From: Streptomyces flavochromogenes
Lineage (GTDB): Bacteria; Actinomycetota; Actinomycetes; Streptomycetales; Streptomycetaceae
DNA: 64,000 nucleotides
Direction: 5' to 3'
Assembly: GCF_000717595.1 (NCBI RefSeq)
Contig: NZ_JNZO01000016.1
Span: 62,001-126,000 of the forward strand
Positions within the stretch are counted from its first letter, which is position 1. Each line of letters begins with the position of its first letter. Position numbers and translations under genes: made by a program. The notes under the pieces were generated by a model that was given only the letters and a program-made list of their open reading frames with translations, searched no databases and had not been told where the DNA came from. Below, in pieces: positions 17,109 to 25,571 of the stretch.

Positions 17109-18290
17109 TCAGGAGGTGGTCGTCGCCTTGCGCAGCGCGCTGATGCAGGTGCCGATCGCCTCCTGGAGGGCTTCGAGACGCTGGAGCATGTCCGCCTCGT
17201 AGATGTCCTCCTCCATCACCTCGTCCAGCGTCAGCTCCTCGAAGACCTTCGTCGCCTTCTGCAGGCTGCTGTAGAACTTCGTCCGCCGCTCCTGGACGCG
17301 GAGCGCCGGGTCCTCCTCGACCGCCTTGGCGACCAGACCCTTCACCGTGTCGTACGCCTCACCCGCCCACTCGCCCGCCTCCTCCGAGTCGTCGAGCTCG
17401 TCGAGGAGCGACAGATGCCGCTCGGCCTCGGCCCGCAGCTCGGCCGGCGCCTCCACGGTCTGCCCGGCGGGGGTCTTGATCTGGCCGTTCTCGACGATCT
17501 GGCGCACATAGCCGATGCGGTCGGCCGCCTTCGCCTCGTTCGCCACGGCCTTCTTCAGATCGTCGGTCCGCGCGAAGGCACGGGCCATCTCGGTCTGAAG
17601 GGCGGGGTCCTCCTTCATCCGGTCGAGCAGCGCGCCGCGCGCCGCCTCCGCCGTCCCCGGGTCGGCGAGGATCGCGGCCCGCAGGGCCGTCGGGTTCTCC
17701 GCGACCTCCAGGGCCTTCGTCGGCCGGATGCCCTCCGCCTCGGCCGCCGCGCTGATCGCCTGTCCGCGCACGGACGAGGCACTGTTGCGGGAGGTGTAGT
17801 ACGACAGCCAGACGTCGGCGTCGGGCAGCTCGATGTCCTCGCCGGGAACGAGCACCTCGAACTGTGGGACGAGCCCGTCGTCGGCCGCCATGTCCCAGGC
17901 CTTGTAATAGCGCATGACCCGCTCGGGCGAGCACCCCGCGAGCTCCGCGAAGGCCTTCGCCGAGACCTTCGTCGCGGCCGTCCCCTCGGCGGCCTGCCCG
18001 CCGGGACGGACGCTGCGCGCCACCTTGAGCGCGAAGGCCCAGCCGCCGGTGCGCGCGTAGACCCCGAAGTCCAGGGCGTCACGGACCACGACGGGGTCGA
18101 GGTCGGCGGGGGCGGGCACGGGCTCGTCGTCGGGCGCCGCCCCGTCGGTCGCGGGCCCCTCCGCGACGGGCTCGCCCGAGGAAGCCTCCGCGGCCTCGGG
18201 TCCCGCCTGCTGGACCCAGAACTCCTCCGACGAGTCGGCGGGCGCGGGAACGACGGGGGAGGTGTCGGACGGGTCGAGGGCGATGGTCAC
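17109..18290 (-). CDS. Conserved hypothetical protein, soluble, helical
   Basis: I do not recognise this 393-residue protein. Residues about 1-65 are acidic, Pro/Ala-rich and probably disordered. The rest is helical and charged. A segment SAKAFAELAGCSPERVMRYYKAWDMAADDG (about 117-146) reads like a helix-turn-helix and resembles ParB-type or phage-type DNA-binding helices. It is followed by SRNSASSVRGQAISAAAEAEGIRP and a long helical C-terminus with acidic runs (ELDDSEEAGEWAGEAYD). There is no signal peptide and no membrane segment. GTG 18290 has GGAG 8 bases upstream; GTG 18299 is too close to any ribosome site. It is convergent with the MFS fusion (8-base gap). DNA binding is a possibility only. 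Confidence 0.8.
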   Translation of the reverse strand: MTIALDPSDTSPVVPAPADSSEEFWVQQAGPEAAEASSGEPVAEGPATDGAAPDDEPVPAPADLDPVVVRDALDFGVYARTGGWAFALKVARSVRPGGQAAEGTAATKVSAKAFAELAGCSPERVMRYYKAWDMAADDGLVPQFEVLVPGEDIELPDADVWLSYYTSRNSASSVRGQAISAAAEAEGIRPTKALEVAENPTALRAAILADPGTAEAARGALLDRMKEDPALQTEMARAFARTDDLKKAVANEAKAADRIGYVRQIVENGQIKTPAGQTVEAPAELRAEAERHLSLLDELDDSEEAGEWAGEAYDTVKGLVAKAVEEDPALRVQERRTKFYSSLQKATKVFEELTLDEVMEEDIYEADMLQRLEALQEAIGTCISALRKATTTS

Positions 18291-18613
18291 CGAGAGCACT
18301 CCGGGAGGTCGGGTACGGGAACTGCGGCCGACATCCTATACGCACCCCTTGGCGATGTTTCGTCCGATTCCATGTATCGGGCACCGAGAGAACCGCCGGC
18401 GCTCGCCCACCGCGTGACCCGGCCGACGGCCGCACCGCCCGAGCACCAGGCCGCGGCCGCCCCGCGGCGCCTTGCGGAGGGGGACCCCAGGGGGGTATCC
18501 GGACGGGGCGGGGTGATCCGTACGGCCAGTCCCGGTGAGTGCCACTGGTCCACTCCACCGACGGTTTTCCACAGGGGTGGTACGCCCGCCGGGCTGCGCG
18601 TACGGTGCCAGTC
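18291..18613. promoter_or_regulatory. Divergent promoter region between the hypothetical gene and the peptidase operon
   Basis: This 323-base gap has no convincing gene. TACGGT at 18601-18606 lies 7 bases before ATG 18614, and there is no ribosome site, so leaderless transcription of the operon is likely. A G/C-rich block near 18476-18512 (GGGGGACCCC, then GGGGGGTATCC) looks like the dispersed GGGGGTACCC-type palindromes common in Streptomyces; a similar block occurs inside the phosphatase gene near 44253. Confidence 0.55.
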
Positions 18614-19447
18614 ATGAAGATCCTCATCAGCGCCGACATGGAGGGCGCGACCGGTGTGACCTGGCCCGGCGACGTGCTGCCCGGCACGCCCCAGTGGGAG
18701 CGGTGCCGCGCGATGTTCACCTCCGACGTGAACGCCGCGGTCCTCGGCTTCTTCGACGGCGGCGCCGACGAGGTCCTCATCAACGAAGCGCACTGGTCCA
18801 TGCGGAACCTGCTCCTGGAGCAGCTCGACGAGCGGGCCGAGATGCTCACCGGCAGGCACAAGTCCCTCTCCATGGTCGAGGGCGTCCAGCACGGGGACGT
18901 CGACGGCATCGCCTTCGTCGGCTACCACACCGGCGCGGGCGCCGAGGGCGTCCTCGCCCACACCTACCTCGCCAACTCGATCACCGGCGTCTGGCTCAAC
19001 GGCGAGCGGGCCAGCGAGGGCCTGCTCAACGCCCATGTGGTCGCGGAGTACGGCGTGCCCGTCGTCCTCGTCACCGGCGACGACCTGACCTGCGAGGACG
19101 CCCTCGGTTACGCGCCGGAGGCACCCAAGGTCGCCGTCAAGGACTACGTCTCGCGGTACGCGGCGGTGTGCCGGACCCCCGCCAGAACCGCCGCCGACAT
19201 CCGGGCGGCGGCGAAGACCGGCGCCGCGCTCGCCGTCCGCCACGAGCCGGTCCACGCCGGCCCCTTCACCGTGGAGCTGGAGTTCGACGCCGAGCACCTG
19301 GGCGCGGCCGCCACGGTGGTTCCCGGCGTGGCGCGCGGAGCGGAGCGGCGCGTCGCGTACACGAGCGAGACGATGTACGAGGCAATCCGCACATTCAAAG
19401 CGGTCACGACGATCGTCTCGGCCGCGGTGGAGGAGCAGTATGGCTGA
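18614..19447 (+). CDS. M55 family D-aminopeptidase (DppA-like)
   Basis: A 277-residue cytoplasmic metallopeptidase of the M55/DppA family. It opens MKILISADMEGATGV, with Asp8 and Glu10 as expected zinc ligands. His60 (INEAHWS) and His105 (VGYHTG) complete the site in register with Bacillus subtilis DppA, and His116 (LAHT) fits the catalytic histidine. The family cleaves N-terminal D-amino acids from short peptides such as D-Ala-D-Ala. It is the first gene of a four-gene peptidase operon and overlaps the next gene by 8 bases. The start has no ribosome site and probably uses a leaderless transcript (TACGGT 7 bases upstream). Confidence 0.93.
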   Translation: MKILISADMEGATGVTWPGDVLPGTPQWERCRAMFTSDVNAAVLGFFDGGADEVLINEAHWSMRNLLLEQLDERAEMLTGRHKSLSMVEGVQHGDVDGIAFVGYHTGAGAEGVLAHTYLANSITGVWLNGERASEGLLNAHVVAEYGVPVVLVTGDDLTCEDALGYAPEAPKVAVKDYVSRYAAVCRTPARTAADIRAAAKTGAALAVRHEPVHAGPFTVELEFDAEHLGAAATVVPGVARGAERRVAYTSETMYEAIRTFKAVTTIVSAAVEEQYG

Positions 19448-20774
19448 GGAGGTCCGGGGCCCGGACACGACGGCGCTCGACGAGGTGGTCACCTTCACCT
19501 CCGAGCTCATCCGCATCGACACCACCAACCGGGGCGGCGGCGACTGCCGTGAACGGCCCGCCGCCGAGTACGTCGCCGAGCGCCTCGCCGCCGCCGGCAT
19601 CGAGCCCACCCTCCTGGAGCGGACCCCCGGCCGCACCAACGTGGTGGCCCGCATCCCCGGCACCGACCCCACGGCGGAGGCCCTCCTCGTGCACGGACAT
19701 CTGGACGTCGTGCCCGCCGACCCCGCCGAGTGGACCACCCACCCCTTCTCCGGCGAGATCCGCGACGGGGTCGTCTGGGGCCGTGGCGCCGTCGACATGA
19801 AGAACATGGACGCGATGGTCCTGGCCGTCGTCCGCTCCTGGGCCCGGCAGGGCATCCGGCCGCGCCGTGACATCGTCCTCGCCTACACGGCCGACGAGGA
19901 GGCGAGCGCCGAGGACGGCTCCGGCTTCCTCGCCGACCGCCACGCCGCGCTCTTCGAGGGCTGTACGGAGGGCATCAGCGAGTCCGGGGCCTTCAGCTTC
20001 CACCCGCAGCCCGGCACCACCCTCTACCCGATCGCGGCGGGTGAGCGGGGCACCGCCTGGCTCAAGCTCACCGCCCACGGCCGCGCCGGGCACGGCTCCA
20101 AGGTCAACACGGCCAATGCCGTCACCCGCCTCGCCGACGCCGTCGCCCGGATCGGCTCGCACACCTGGCCCGTCCGGCTCACCGCCACCGTCCGCGCCGC
20201 CCTCGCCGAACTCGCCGCGCTGTACGCCATCGACATCGACACCCGCGCGCCCCACCTCGACGTGGACCTCCTCCTCGACAAGCTCGGGCCCGCCGCCGCC
20301 CTCGTCGCGCCGACGGTCCGGAACAGCAGCAACCCGACGATGCTCGACGCCGGCTACAAGGTCAACGTCATCCCGGGCCAGGCCGTCGCCTACATCGACG
20401 GGCGGACGCTGCCGGGCACCGAGGAGGAGTTCGCGGCGACCATGGACGAGCTGACCGGCCCGCACGTGGAGTGGGAGTTCCACCACCGCGAGGTCGCCCT
20501 CGAAGCGCCCGTCGACTCGCCGACCTTCGCGAAACTGCGGGCCGCCGTCGAGCGCTTCGACCCGGAAGGGCACGTCGTGCCCTTCACCATGTCCGGCGGG
20601 ACCGACGCCAAGCAGTTCTCCCGGCTCGGCATCACGGGCTACGGCTTCTCGCCGCTCCGGCTGCCCCCGGACCTGGACTACGGGGCCCTCTTCCACGGCG
20701 TCGACGAACGCGTCCCCGTGGACGCCCTGCACTTCGGCGTCCGGGTGCTCGACCACTACCTGAAGTCGGCGTAG
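19440..20774 (+). CDS. M20 family metallopeptidase (dipeptidase/deacylase type)
   Basis: A 444-residue two-domain M20 enzyme. Zinc and catalytic motifs are in order: VHGHLDVVPAD (about 85-95), GRGAVDMKNMD (about 118-128) and YTADEEAS (about 154-161). The lid/dimerisation domain spans about 205-330, and the last ligand is near the C-terminus (SPLRLP then LFHGVDERVPVDAL). Family members hydrolyse peptide or N-acyl bonds near a free carboxylate. The ATG overlaps the M55 stop by 8 bases, so the two are coupled. Substrate inference from the operon: short peptides, perhaps with D-residues. Confidence 0.93.
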   Translation: MAEEVRGPDTTALDEVVTFTSELIRIDTTNRGGGDCRERPAAEYVAERLAAAGIEPTLLERTPGRTNVVARIPGTDPTAEALLVHGHLDVVPADPAEWTTHPFSGEIRDGVVWGRGAVDMKNMDAMVLAVVRSWARQGIRPRRDIVLAYTADEEASAEDGSGFLADRHAALFEGCTEGISESGAFSFHPQPGTTLYPIAAGERGTAWLKLTAHGRAGHGSKVNTANAVTRLADAVARIGSHTWPVRLTATVRAALAELAALYAIDIDTRAPHLDVDLLLDKLGPAAALVAPTVRNSSNPTMLDAGYKVNVIPGQAVAYIDGRTLPGTEEEFAATMDELTGPHVEWEFHHREVALEAPVDSPTFAKLRAAVERFDPEGHVVPFTMSGGTDAKQFSRLGITGYGFSPLRLPPDLDYGALFHGVDERVPVDALHFGVRVLDHYLKSA

Positions 20775-20816
20775 GGCCGTCATCGTTCGCGTATGCCCGT
20801 GACAGGGGGAGCTGGG

Positions 20817-22817
20817 ATGAAAACGATCGCCGCCCACGGCAGCTGGCCGTCACCCGTCGACGCGGCGCTCGCCGCCGCCCACGACGGACGGCCCGAGTAC
20901 CCCGGCGTCGTCGGCGACGAGCTGTGGTGGACCGCGCCACGGCCCGCCGAGGGAGGCAGGCGCGCCCTCGTGCGACGGCGCGCCGACGGCACCGAGGAAA
21001 GCCTGCTGCCTGCCCCGTGGAACGTCCGCAGCCGGGTGATCGAGTACGGAGGCCTGCCCTGGGCGGCGGTCCCGCGCCCGACCGGCGGACCCCTCGTCGT
21101 CTTCTGCCACTTCCCGGACCAGCGGCTCTACGCCCACGAGCCCGACGCCGCTCCCGGCGCCGAGCCCCGGCCCCTCACCCCCGTCTCCGCGACCGGCGGC
21201 GGACTGCGCTGGGTGGACCCCGTCATCCATCCCGACCGGGGCGAGGTGTGGTGCGTCCTGGAGGAGTTCACCGGCCCCGCCCCGACCGACGTACGCCGGG
21301 TGGTCGTCGCCGTACCCCTCGACGGCTCCGCCGCCGACGACCGTGCGGCCGTACGCGAGCTCTCCGACGGGCGCCACCGGTTCGTGACCGGCGCCCGGCT
21401 CTCCCCGGACGGCCGCCGGGCGGCCTGGATCGGCTGGGACCACCCCCGGATGCCCTGGGACGGCACCGAGGTCCAGCTCGCCGAGGTCACCCCCGACGGC
21501 ACCTTCCAGCGGGTCGGGACCGTCGCGGGCGGGCCCGCCGAGTCGATCCCGCAGGTCGACTGGGACGCGGCCGGACGGCTGCTCCTCGTCAGCGACCGCA
21601 CCGGCTGGTGGAACCTCTACCGGGCGGAGATCGACGCCGACGGCGGCCTCGTCGAACCGGCCCCGCTCTGCCCCCGCGCCGAGGAGTTCGGCGGACCGCT
21701 CTGGAAGATCGGGCTGAACTGGTTCACCCCCCTGGAGAACGGTCTGGTCGCCGTCGTCCACGGCAAGGGCACCACCACCCTCGGCATCCTCGACCCCGAC
21801 CGCGGCACGCTGGTCGACGCCGTCGGCCCCTGGACCGCATGGGCCCCGACCCTCGCCGCCCACGGCAGCCGCGTGGTCGGCATCGCCGCCTCGCCGCACA
21901 GCTCCTACGAGCTCGTCGAACTCGACACCCGCACCGGCCGCACCCGGGTCGTCGGCGCCGCCCACTCCGACGCCGTCGACCCCGCCCACTACCCCCAACC
22001 CCGCGTCCGTACCTTCACCGGCCCCGGCGGACGCGAGATCCACGCGCAGATCCACCCACCCCACCATCCCGGCTTCACCGGCCCCGAGGGCGAACTCCCG
22101 CCCTATGTGATCTGGGCCCACGGCGGCCCCACCGGACACGCGCCGCTCGTCCTCGACCTGGAGATCACCTACTTCACCTCGCGCGGCATCGGCGTCGCCG
22201 AGGTCAACTACGGCGGCTCCACCGGCTACGGCCGGGAGTACCGCGAGCGGCTGCGCGAGCAGTGGGGCGTCGTCGACGTCGAGGACTGCGCGGCCGTCGC
22301 CGAGGCGCTCGCCGCCGAGGGCACCGCCGACCCGGCCCGGCTCGCCGTCCGAGGCGGCAGCGCCGGGGGCTGGACGACCGCCGCATCCCTCGTCTCCACC
22401 GACGTGTACGCCTGCGGCACGATCATCTACCCCATCCTCGACCTGCGGGGCTGGGCCACCGACGAGACCCACGACTTCGAGTCCCAGTACCTCCACGGGC
22501 TCATCGGATCCATCGACGACGTGCCCGCCCGGTACAAGGAGCGCTCGCCCATCGAGCACGTCGACCGGGTCACCGCGCCCTTCCTGCTGCTCCAGGGCCT
22601 CGACGACGTCATCTGCCCACCTGCGCAGGCCGAGCGCTTCCTCACCCGCACCGCCGGCCGGGGCGTCCCGCACGCCTACCTCGCCTTCGCGGGGGAGGGC
22701 CACGGCTTCCGCAGGGCCGACACGATGGTCCGCGCCCTGGAGGCAGAACTCTCCCTGTACGCCCGGACCTTCGGCATCACCCGGACGGACGTGCCCGACC
22801 TGGAGTACCGCACGTGA
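20817..22817 (+). CDS. S9 family prolyl oligopeptidase-like peptidase
   Basis: A 666-residue serine peptidase with an N-terminal beta-propeller (about 1-400) and a C-terminal alpha/beta-hydrolase domain. Catalytic parts are VRGGSAGGWTTAAS with Ser near 514, the Asp in LQGLDDVICPP, and the His in GEGHGFRR. WAHGGPTGHAP is the oxyanion region, and YGGSTGYGREYRERL is typical of acylaminoacyl-peptidase/DPP relatives. There is no signal peptide, so it acts in the cytoplasm. ATG 20817 has GGGGGAG about 8 bases upstream; the upstream ATG at 20793 lacks one. It is third in the peptidase operon and overlaps the next gene by 4 bases (GTGA). Confidence 0.93.
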   Translation: MKTIAAHGSWPSPVDAALAAAHDGRPEYPGVVGDELWWTAPRPAEGGRRALVRRRADGTEESLLPAPWNVRSRVIEYGGLPWAAVPRPTGGPLVVFCHFPDQRLYAHEPDAAPGAEPRPLTPVSATGGGLRWVDPVIHPDRGEVWCVLEEFTGPAPTDVRRVVVAVPLDGSAADDRAAVRELSDGRHRFVTGARLSPDGRRAAWIGWDHPRMPWDGTEVQLAEVTPDGTFQRVGTVAGGPAESIPQVDWDAAGRLLLVSDRTGWWNLYRAEIDADGGLVEPAPLCPRAEEFGGPLWKIGLNWFTPLENGLVAVVHGKGTTTLGILDPDRGTLVDAVGPWTAWAPTLAAHGSRVVGIAASPHSSYELVELDTRTGRTRVVGAAHSDAVDPAHYPQPRVRTFTGPGGREIHAQIHPPHHPGFTGPEGELPPYVIWAHGGPTGHAPLVLDLEITYFTSRGIGVAEVNYGGSTGYGREYRERLREQWGVVDVEDCAAVAEALAAEGTADPARLAVRGGSAGGWTTAASLVSTDVYACGTIIYPILDLRGWATDETHDFESQYLHGLIGSIDDVPARYKERSPIEHVDRVTAPFLLLQGLDDVICPPAQAERFLTRTAGRGVPHAYLAFAGEGHGFRRADTMVRALEAELSLYARTFGITRTDVPDLEYRT

Positions 22818-23791
22818 CGGCGCCCGACTCCGCCCTCCCCGCCCCGGCGGAGGCCCGGCCGCACGTCCCCTCGCTCACCCGGCCCGAACGGCTGCGGCCC
22901 GGCGCCCGGGTCGCCGTCGTCGCCCCCGCAGGACCCGTCCCCGAGGAGCGGCTGCGGGCGGGGCTCGACATCCTGCGCGGCTGGGACCTCGACCCCGTCG
23001 TCGCCCCGCACGTCCTGGACACCCACCCCACCCTCGACCATCTCGCGGGCGCCGACCGGGACAGGGCCCGGGACCTCACCGAGGCCTGGTGCGACCCCAC
23101 GGTCTCCGCCGTCCTCTGCGCGCGCGGCGGATTCGGGGCGCAGCGCATGGTCGACCTCGTCGACTGGCGCGCGATCAGGGAGGCGGGGCCCAAGGCGTTC
23201 GTCGGGTACAGCGACATCACCGGCCTGCACGAGGCCTTCGCCGTCCGGGCCGGCTGCGCCACCCTGCACGGCCCGATGGTCGCCGCGGGCACCTTCCTCT
23301 CGGACCCGCGCACCCAGGAATCCCTCCGGGCCACGCTGTTCGAGCCCGAGTCGGTACGCACGCTCGGCCTGGCCGGCGCACGGACCCTGGCACCGGGCCG
23401 CGCCCGTGGCGTGACCCTCGGCGGCTGTGTCAGCCTCCTCGCCGCCGATCTCGCCACCCCGCACGCCCGCCCCTCGGCCCGCGGCGGTCTGCTGCTCCTG
23501 GAGGACGTGGGGGAGGAGCCGTACCGACTGGACCGCATCCTCACCCAGCTTGTCCGCTCCGGCTGGCTCGACGGCGTCGCGGGCATCGCCCTCGGCTCCT
23601 GGGCGGAATGCGGCCCGTACGAGGAGATCCGAGCGGTCCTCATGGACCGCCTCGGCGACCTCGGCGTCCCGGTCGTGGAGGAGCTGGGCTTCGGCCACAG
23701 CGAAACGGCCCTGACCATGCCGCTCGGCGTGTCAGCCGTCCTGGACACGGAGGAGAACACCCTCACCCTGGACGTCCCGGCCCTGCGCTGA
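22814..23791 (+). CDS. S66 family LD-carboxypeptidase (LdcA/MccF-like)
   Basis: A 325-residue serine peptidase of the S66 family. The nucleophile region is AFVGYSDITGLHEAF; the catalytic Glu is in LLLLEDVGEEPYRLDR and the His in GFGHSETALTMPLG, the Ser-Glu-His triad of this family. LdcA members cleave the L-Lys/DAP-D-Ala bond of recycled muropeptides; MccF members cleave microcin-like amides. The tetrapeptide carboxypeptidase role fits with the M55 D-aminopeptidase in the same operon. GTG 22814 overlaps the S9 stop by 4 bases. It ends the operon; a broken peptidase gene follows. Confidence 0.92.
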   Translation: MTAPDSALPAPAEARPHVPSLTRPERLRPGARVAVVAPAGPVPEERLRAGLDILRGWDLDPVVAPHVLDTHPTLDHLAGADRDRARDLTEAWCDPTVSAVLCARGGFGAQRMVDLVDWRAIREAGPKAFVGYSDITGLHEAFAVRAGCATLHGPMVAAGTFLSDPRTQESLRATLFEPESVRTLGLAGARTLAPGRARGVTLGGCVSLLAADLATPHARPSARGGLLLLEDVGEEPYRLDRILTQLVRSGWLDGVAGIALGSWAECGPYEEIRAVLMDRLGDLGVPVVEELGFGHSETALTMPLGVSAVLDTEENTLTLDVPALR

Positions 23792-23805
23792 GGGGGCGGA
23801 CCTAG

Positions 23806-24130
23806 GTGAAGGTGGACTCGCCGGCCGCCGAGCGCGTCCAGGGATCAGGCGACGCCGCCGACAAGTTCGTGCTCTTCGCCGAGCTCCACGACATCGCCCC
23901 CGACGGCACCAAGGCCCTGGTCAACCGCCTCGTCGCCCCGGTGCGGTGCCGGACGTCACCCGCACCTTCACGGTCGGGCTGCCCGCCGTCGTCCACCGCT
24001 ACGAGACCGGCCACCGACTGGAGCCGGTGATCGCGGGGAGCGACACGGCGTACTCCGGCAACCGCGGCATCAAACCGGTGACCGTCTTCGGCGCCCCCGG
24101 CGGCCCGGGGACGCGCGAACTGCCCCTGGT
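23806..24130 (+). pseudogene. Remnant of a CocE/NonD (X-Pro dipeptidyl-peptidase) hydrolase, C-terminal domain with frameshift
   Basis: The stretch encodes, in two frames, a recognisable PepX_C jelly-roll end. Frame one gives DKFVLFAELHDIAPDGTKALVNRLVAPVR (to about 23950). Frame two continues VPDVTRTFTVGLPAVVHRYETGHRLEPVIAGSDTAYSGN. In intact relatives the two pieces are continuous as APVRVPDV. Here a single G appears to be missing near 23946. The alpha/beta-hydrolase domain that should precede it is absent; upstream is the S66 stop. It is therefore a 5'-deleted and frameshifted relic. The far end runs into the convergent adenosine deaminase gene, so the original stop is uncertain. Confidence 0.75.
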
Positions 24131-24145
24131 TCAGGGACGGGTGGG

Positions 24146-25249
24146 TCAGACCGACACGGCCCGGAGCGTCGCGTACCCGGGGCGGACGACCTCGTCGATC
24201 AGCCGCTGCCGCTCCGGCAGCGGCAGGAAGGCGGCCTCCAGAGCGGCGACCGTGAACTCCTCGAAGACCTCGGGGCCGTAACCGAAGGCGTCCACCATGT
24301 GCTGGAACTCCTCGCTCATGGTGGTGCCGGAGACCAGCCGGTTGTCCGTGTTGAGCGTGATCCGGAAGCCCAGGCGGCGCAGCTCGTCGATCGGGTGCGA
24401 GGCGTAGTCCTTCGCGGCGCCCGTCTGGAGGTTGGACGTCGGGCAGACCTCCAGGGCGATCCGGTTGTCACGGACGTACGAGGCGAGCCGGCCCAGCGTG
24501 CCGTCCTCGCCGATGTCGTCCGTGATCCGCACGCCGTGGCCGATCCGCTCCGTGCCGCAGACCTGCACGGCCTCGTGGATCGACTCCGCGCCGACGGCCT
24601 CGCCCGCGTGGATCGTGAAGTGGCAGTTCTCCCGCTTCAGGTGCTGGAAGGCGGGGAGGTGGCGGGCCGGCGGGTTGCCGATCTCGCCGCCGGCGATGTC
24701 GAAGCCGGCCACGCCCTTGTCCCGGTGCGCGACCGTGAGCTGCGCGATCTCCAGGGACCGGTCCGTGTGGCGCATGCCCGTGAGGAGGGTGCGGACGGTG
24801 ATACGGCCGCCGGAGCGGCGCTCGCCCTCACGGAAACCGGCGTTGACGGCCTCGACGACCTCGTCGAGGGTCAGGCCCCCCTCCAGGTGCTGCTCGGGGG
24901 CGTAGCGGATCTCGGCGTAGACGACACCGTCCGCCGCGAGGTCCTCGGCGCACTCGGCCGCGATGCGCGTGAGCGCCTCGCGGGTCTGCATCACCGCACA
25001 GGTGTGGGCGAAGGTCTCCAGGTACCGCTCCAGCGAACCCGAGTCGGCCGCGTCCCGGAACCAGACCGCGAGCGCGGCGGGGTCCTCGGTCGGCAGCGCG
25101 GTGTAGCCGCACTCCCGTGCCAGCTCGACTATGGTCGCGGCGCGCAGCCCACCGTCGAGGTGGTCGTGGAGGACGGCCTTGGGGGCCCGGCGGATCCACT
25201 CGGAGACGGTGGCGGCGGCAGGCGTGGCGGGGTTGTCAGACAAGTGCAT
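24146..25249 (-). CDS. add: Adenosine deaminase
   Basis: A 367-residue TIM-barrel metal-dependent hydrolase that converts adenosine to inosine. Motifs are in order: VLHDHLDGG (HxH), [37 protein letters not shown] and [13 protein letters not shown] (metal Asp pair). These are the standard zinc and base-recognition elements. ATG 25249 lacks a clear ribosome site, but TACACT (25258-25263 on this strand) lies 8 bases upstream, so a leaderless transcript is possible. It is convergent with the peptidase operon and its pseudogene tail. A GntR gene lies upstream in the same direction across a 298-base gap, so co-regulation is possible but not shown. Confidence 0.94.
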   Translation of the reverse strand: MHLSDNPATPAAATVSEWIRRAPKAVLHDHLDGGLRAATIVELARECGYTALPTEDPAALAVWFRDAADSGSLERYLETFAHTCAVMQTREALTRIAAECAEDLAADGVVYAEIRYAPEQHLEGGLTLDEVVEAVNAGFREGERRSGGRITVRTLLTGMRHTDRSLEIAQLTVAHRDKGVAGFDIAGGEIGNPPARHLPAFQHLKRENCHFTIHAGEAVGAESIHEAVQVCGTERIGHGVRITDDIGEDGTLGRLASYVRDNRIALEVCPTSNLQTGAAKDYASHPIDELRRLGFRITLNTDNRLVSGTTMSEEFQHMVDAFGYGPEVFEEFTVAALEAAFLPLPERQRLIDEVVRPGYATLRAVSV

Positions 25250-25547
25250 GGCGGGGAAGTGTACGCCACGAGGGAGGGGTCCGCTGTGACGGGCCCGACA
25301 GGGGGTCGGACGGGGGTGCCGCGAGGTGCGGGTCCCGGGTCCCGGGCGGGTGGGCGGGAGCCCGGGCCGCCCTTCCGGGAGACCGTGCGCGGGCGGCGCC
25401 CGATCGGCAGGCCGGGGTCGGGCCGGGGCCAGGGGGTGTCGTGCCGATCAGGCCGGGCTCGCGGCGTGAGCGGCACGACCTGGTGCGACTCTGCCGGGAC
25501 GGGCTGCGACGGGGCGGGTGCGATTGCCGGGACGGACTGCGACGGGG
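25250..25547. other. Intergenic region with partial direct repeats
   Basis: This 298-base gap separates gntR from add. It contains a direct repeat with units starting TGCGACT at 25484, TGCGATT at 25519 and TGCGACT at 25552. The first two units share GCCGGGACGG-CTGCGACGGGGC almost completely. The third degenerate unit runs into the end of the GntR reading frame. No gene is apparent. Confidence 0.5.
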
Positions 25548-25571
25548 CTAGTGCGACTGCAGGACGGGCAG
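25484..25571. repeat. Tandem repeat of about 34 bp, 2.5 copies
   Basis: Units begin at 25484 (35 bp), 25519 (33 bp) and 25552 (partial). The shared core is GGGACGG(G/A)CTGCGACGGGGC. The third copy overlaps the stop codon end of the GntR gene, so the repeat may have altered its C-terminus. Confidence 0.6.

Noticed and set aside
20471..23791. Rightward frame spanning the M20, S9 and S66 genes, whose last 325 codons are the S66 gene
   Set aside because: The upstream part is an Arg/Pro-rich out-of-frame shadow; only the final in-frame S66 portion from GTG 22814 is real.
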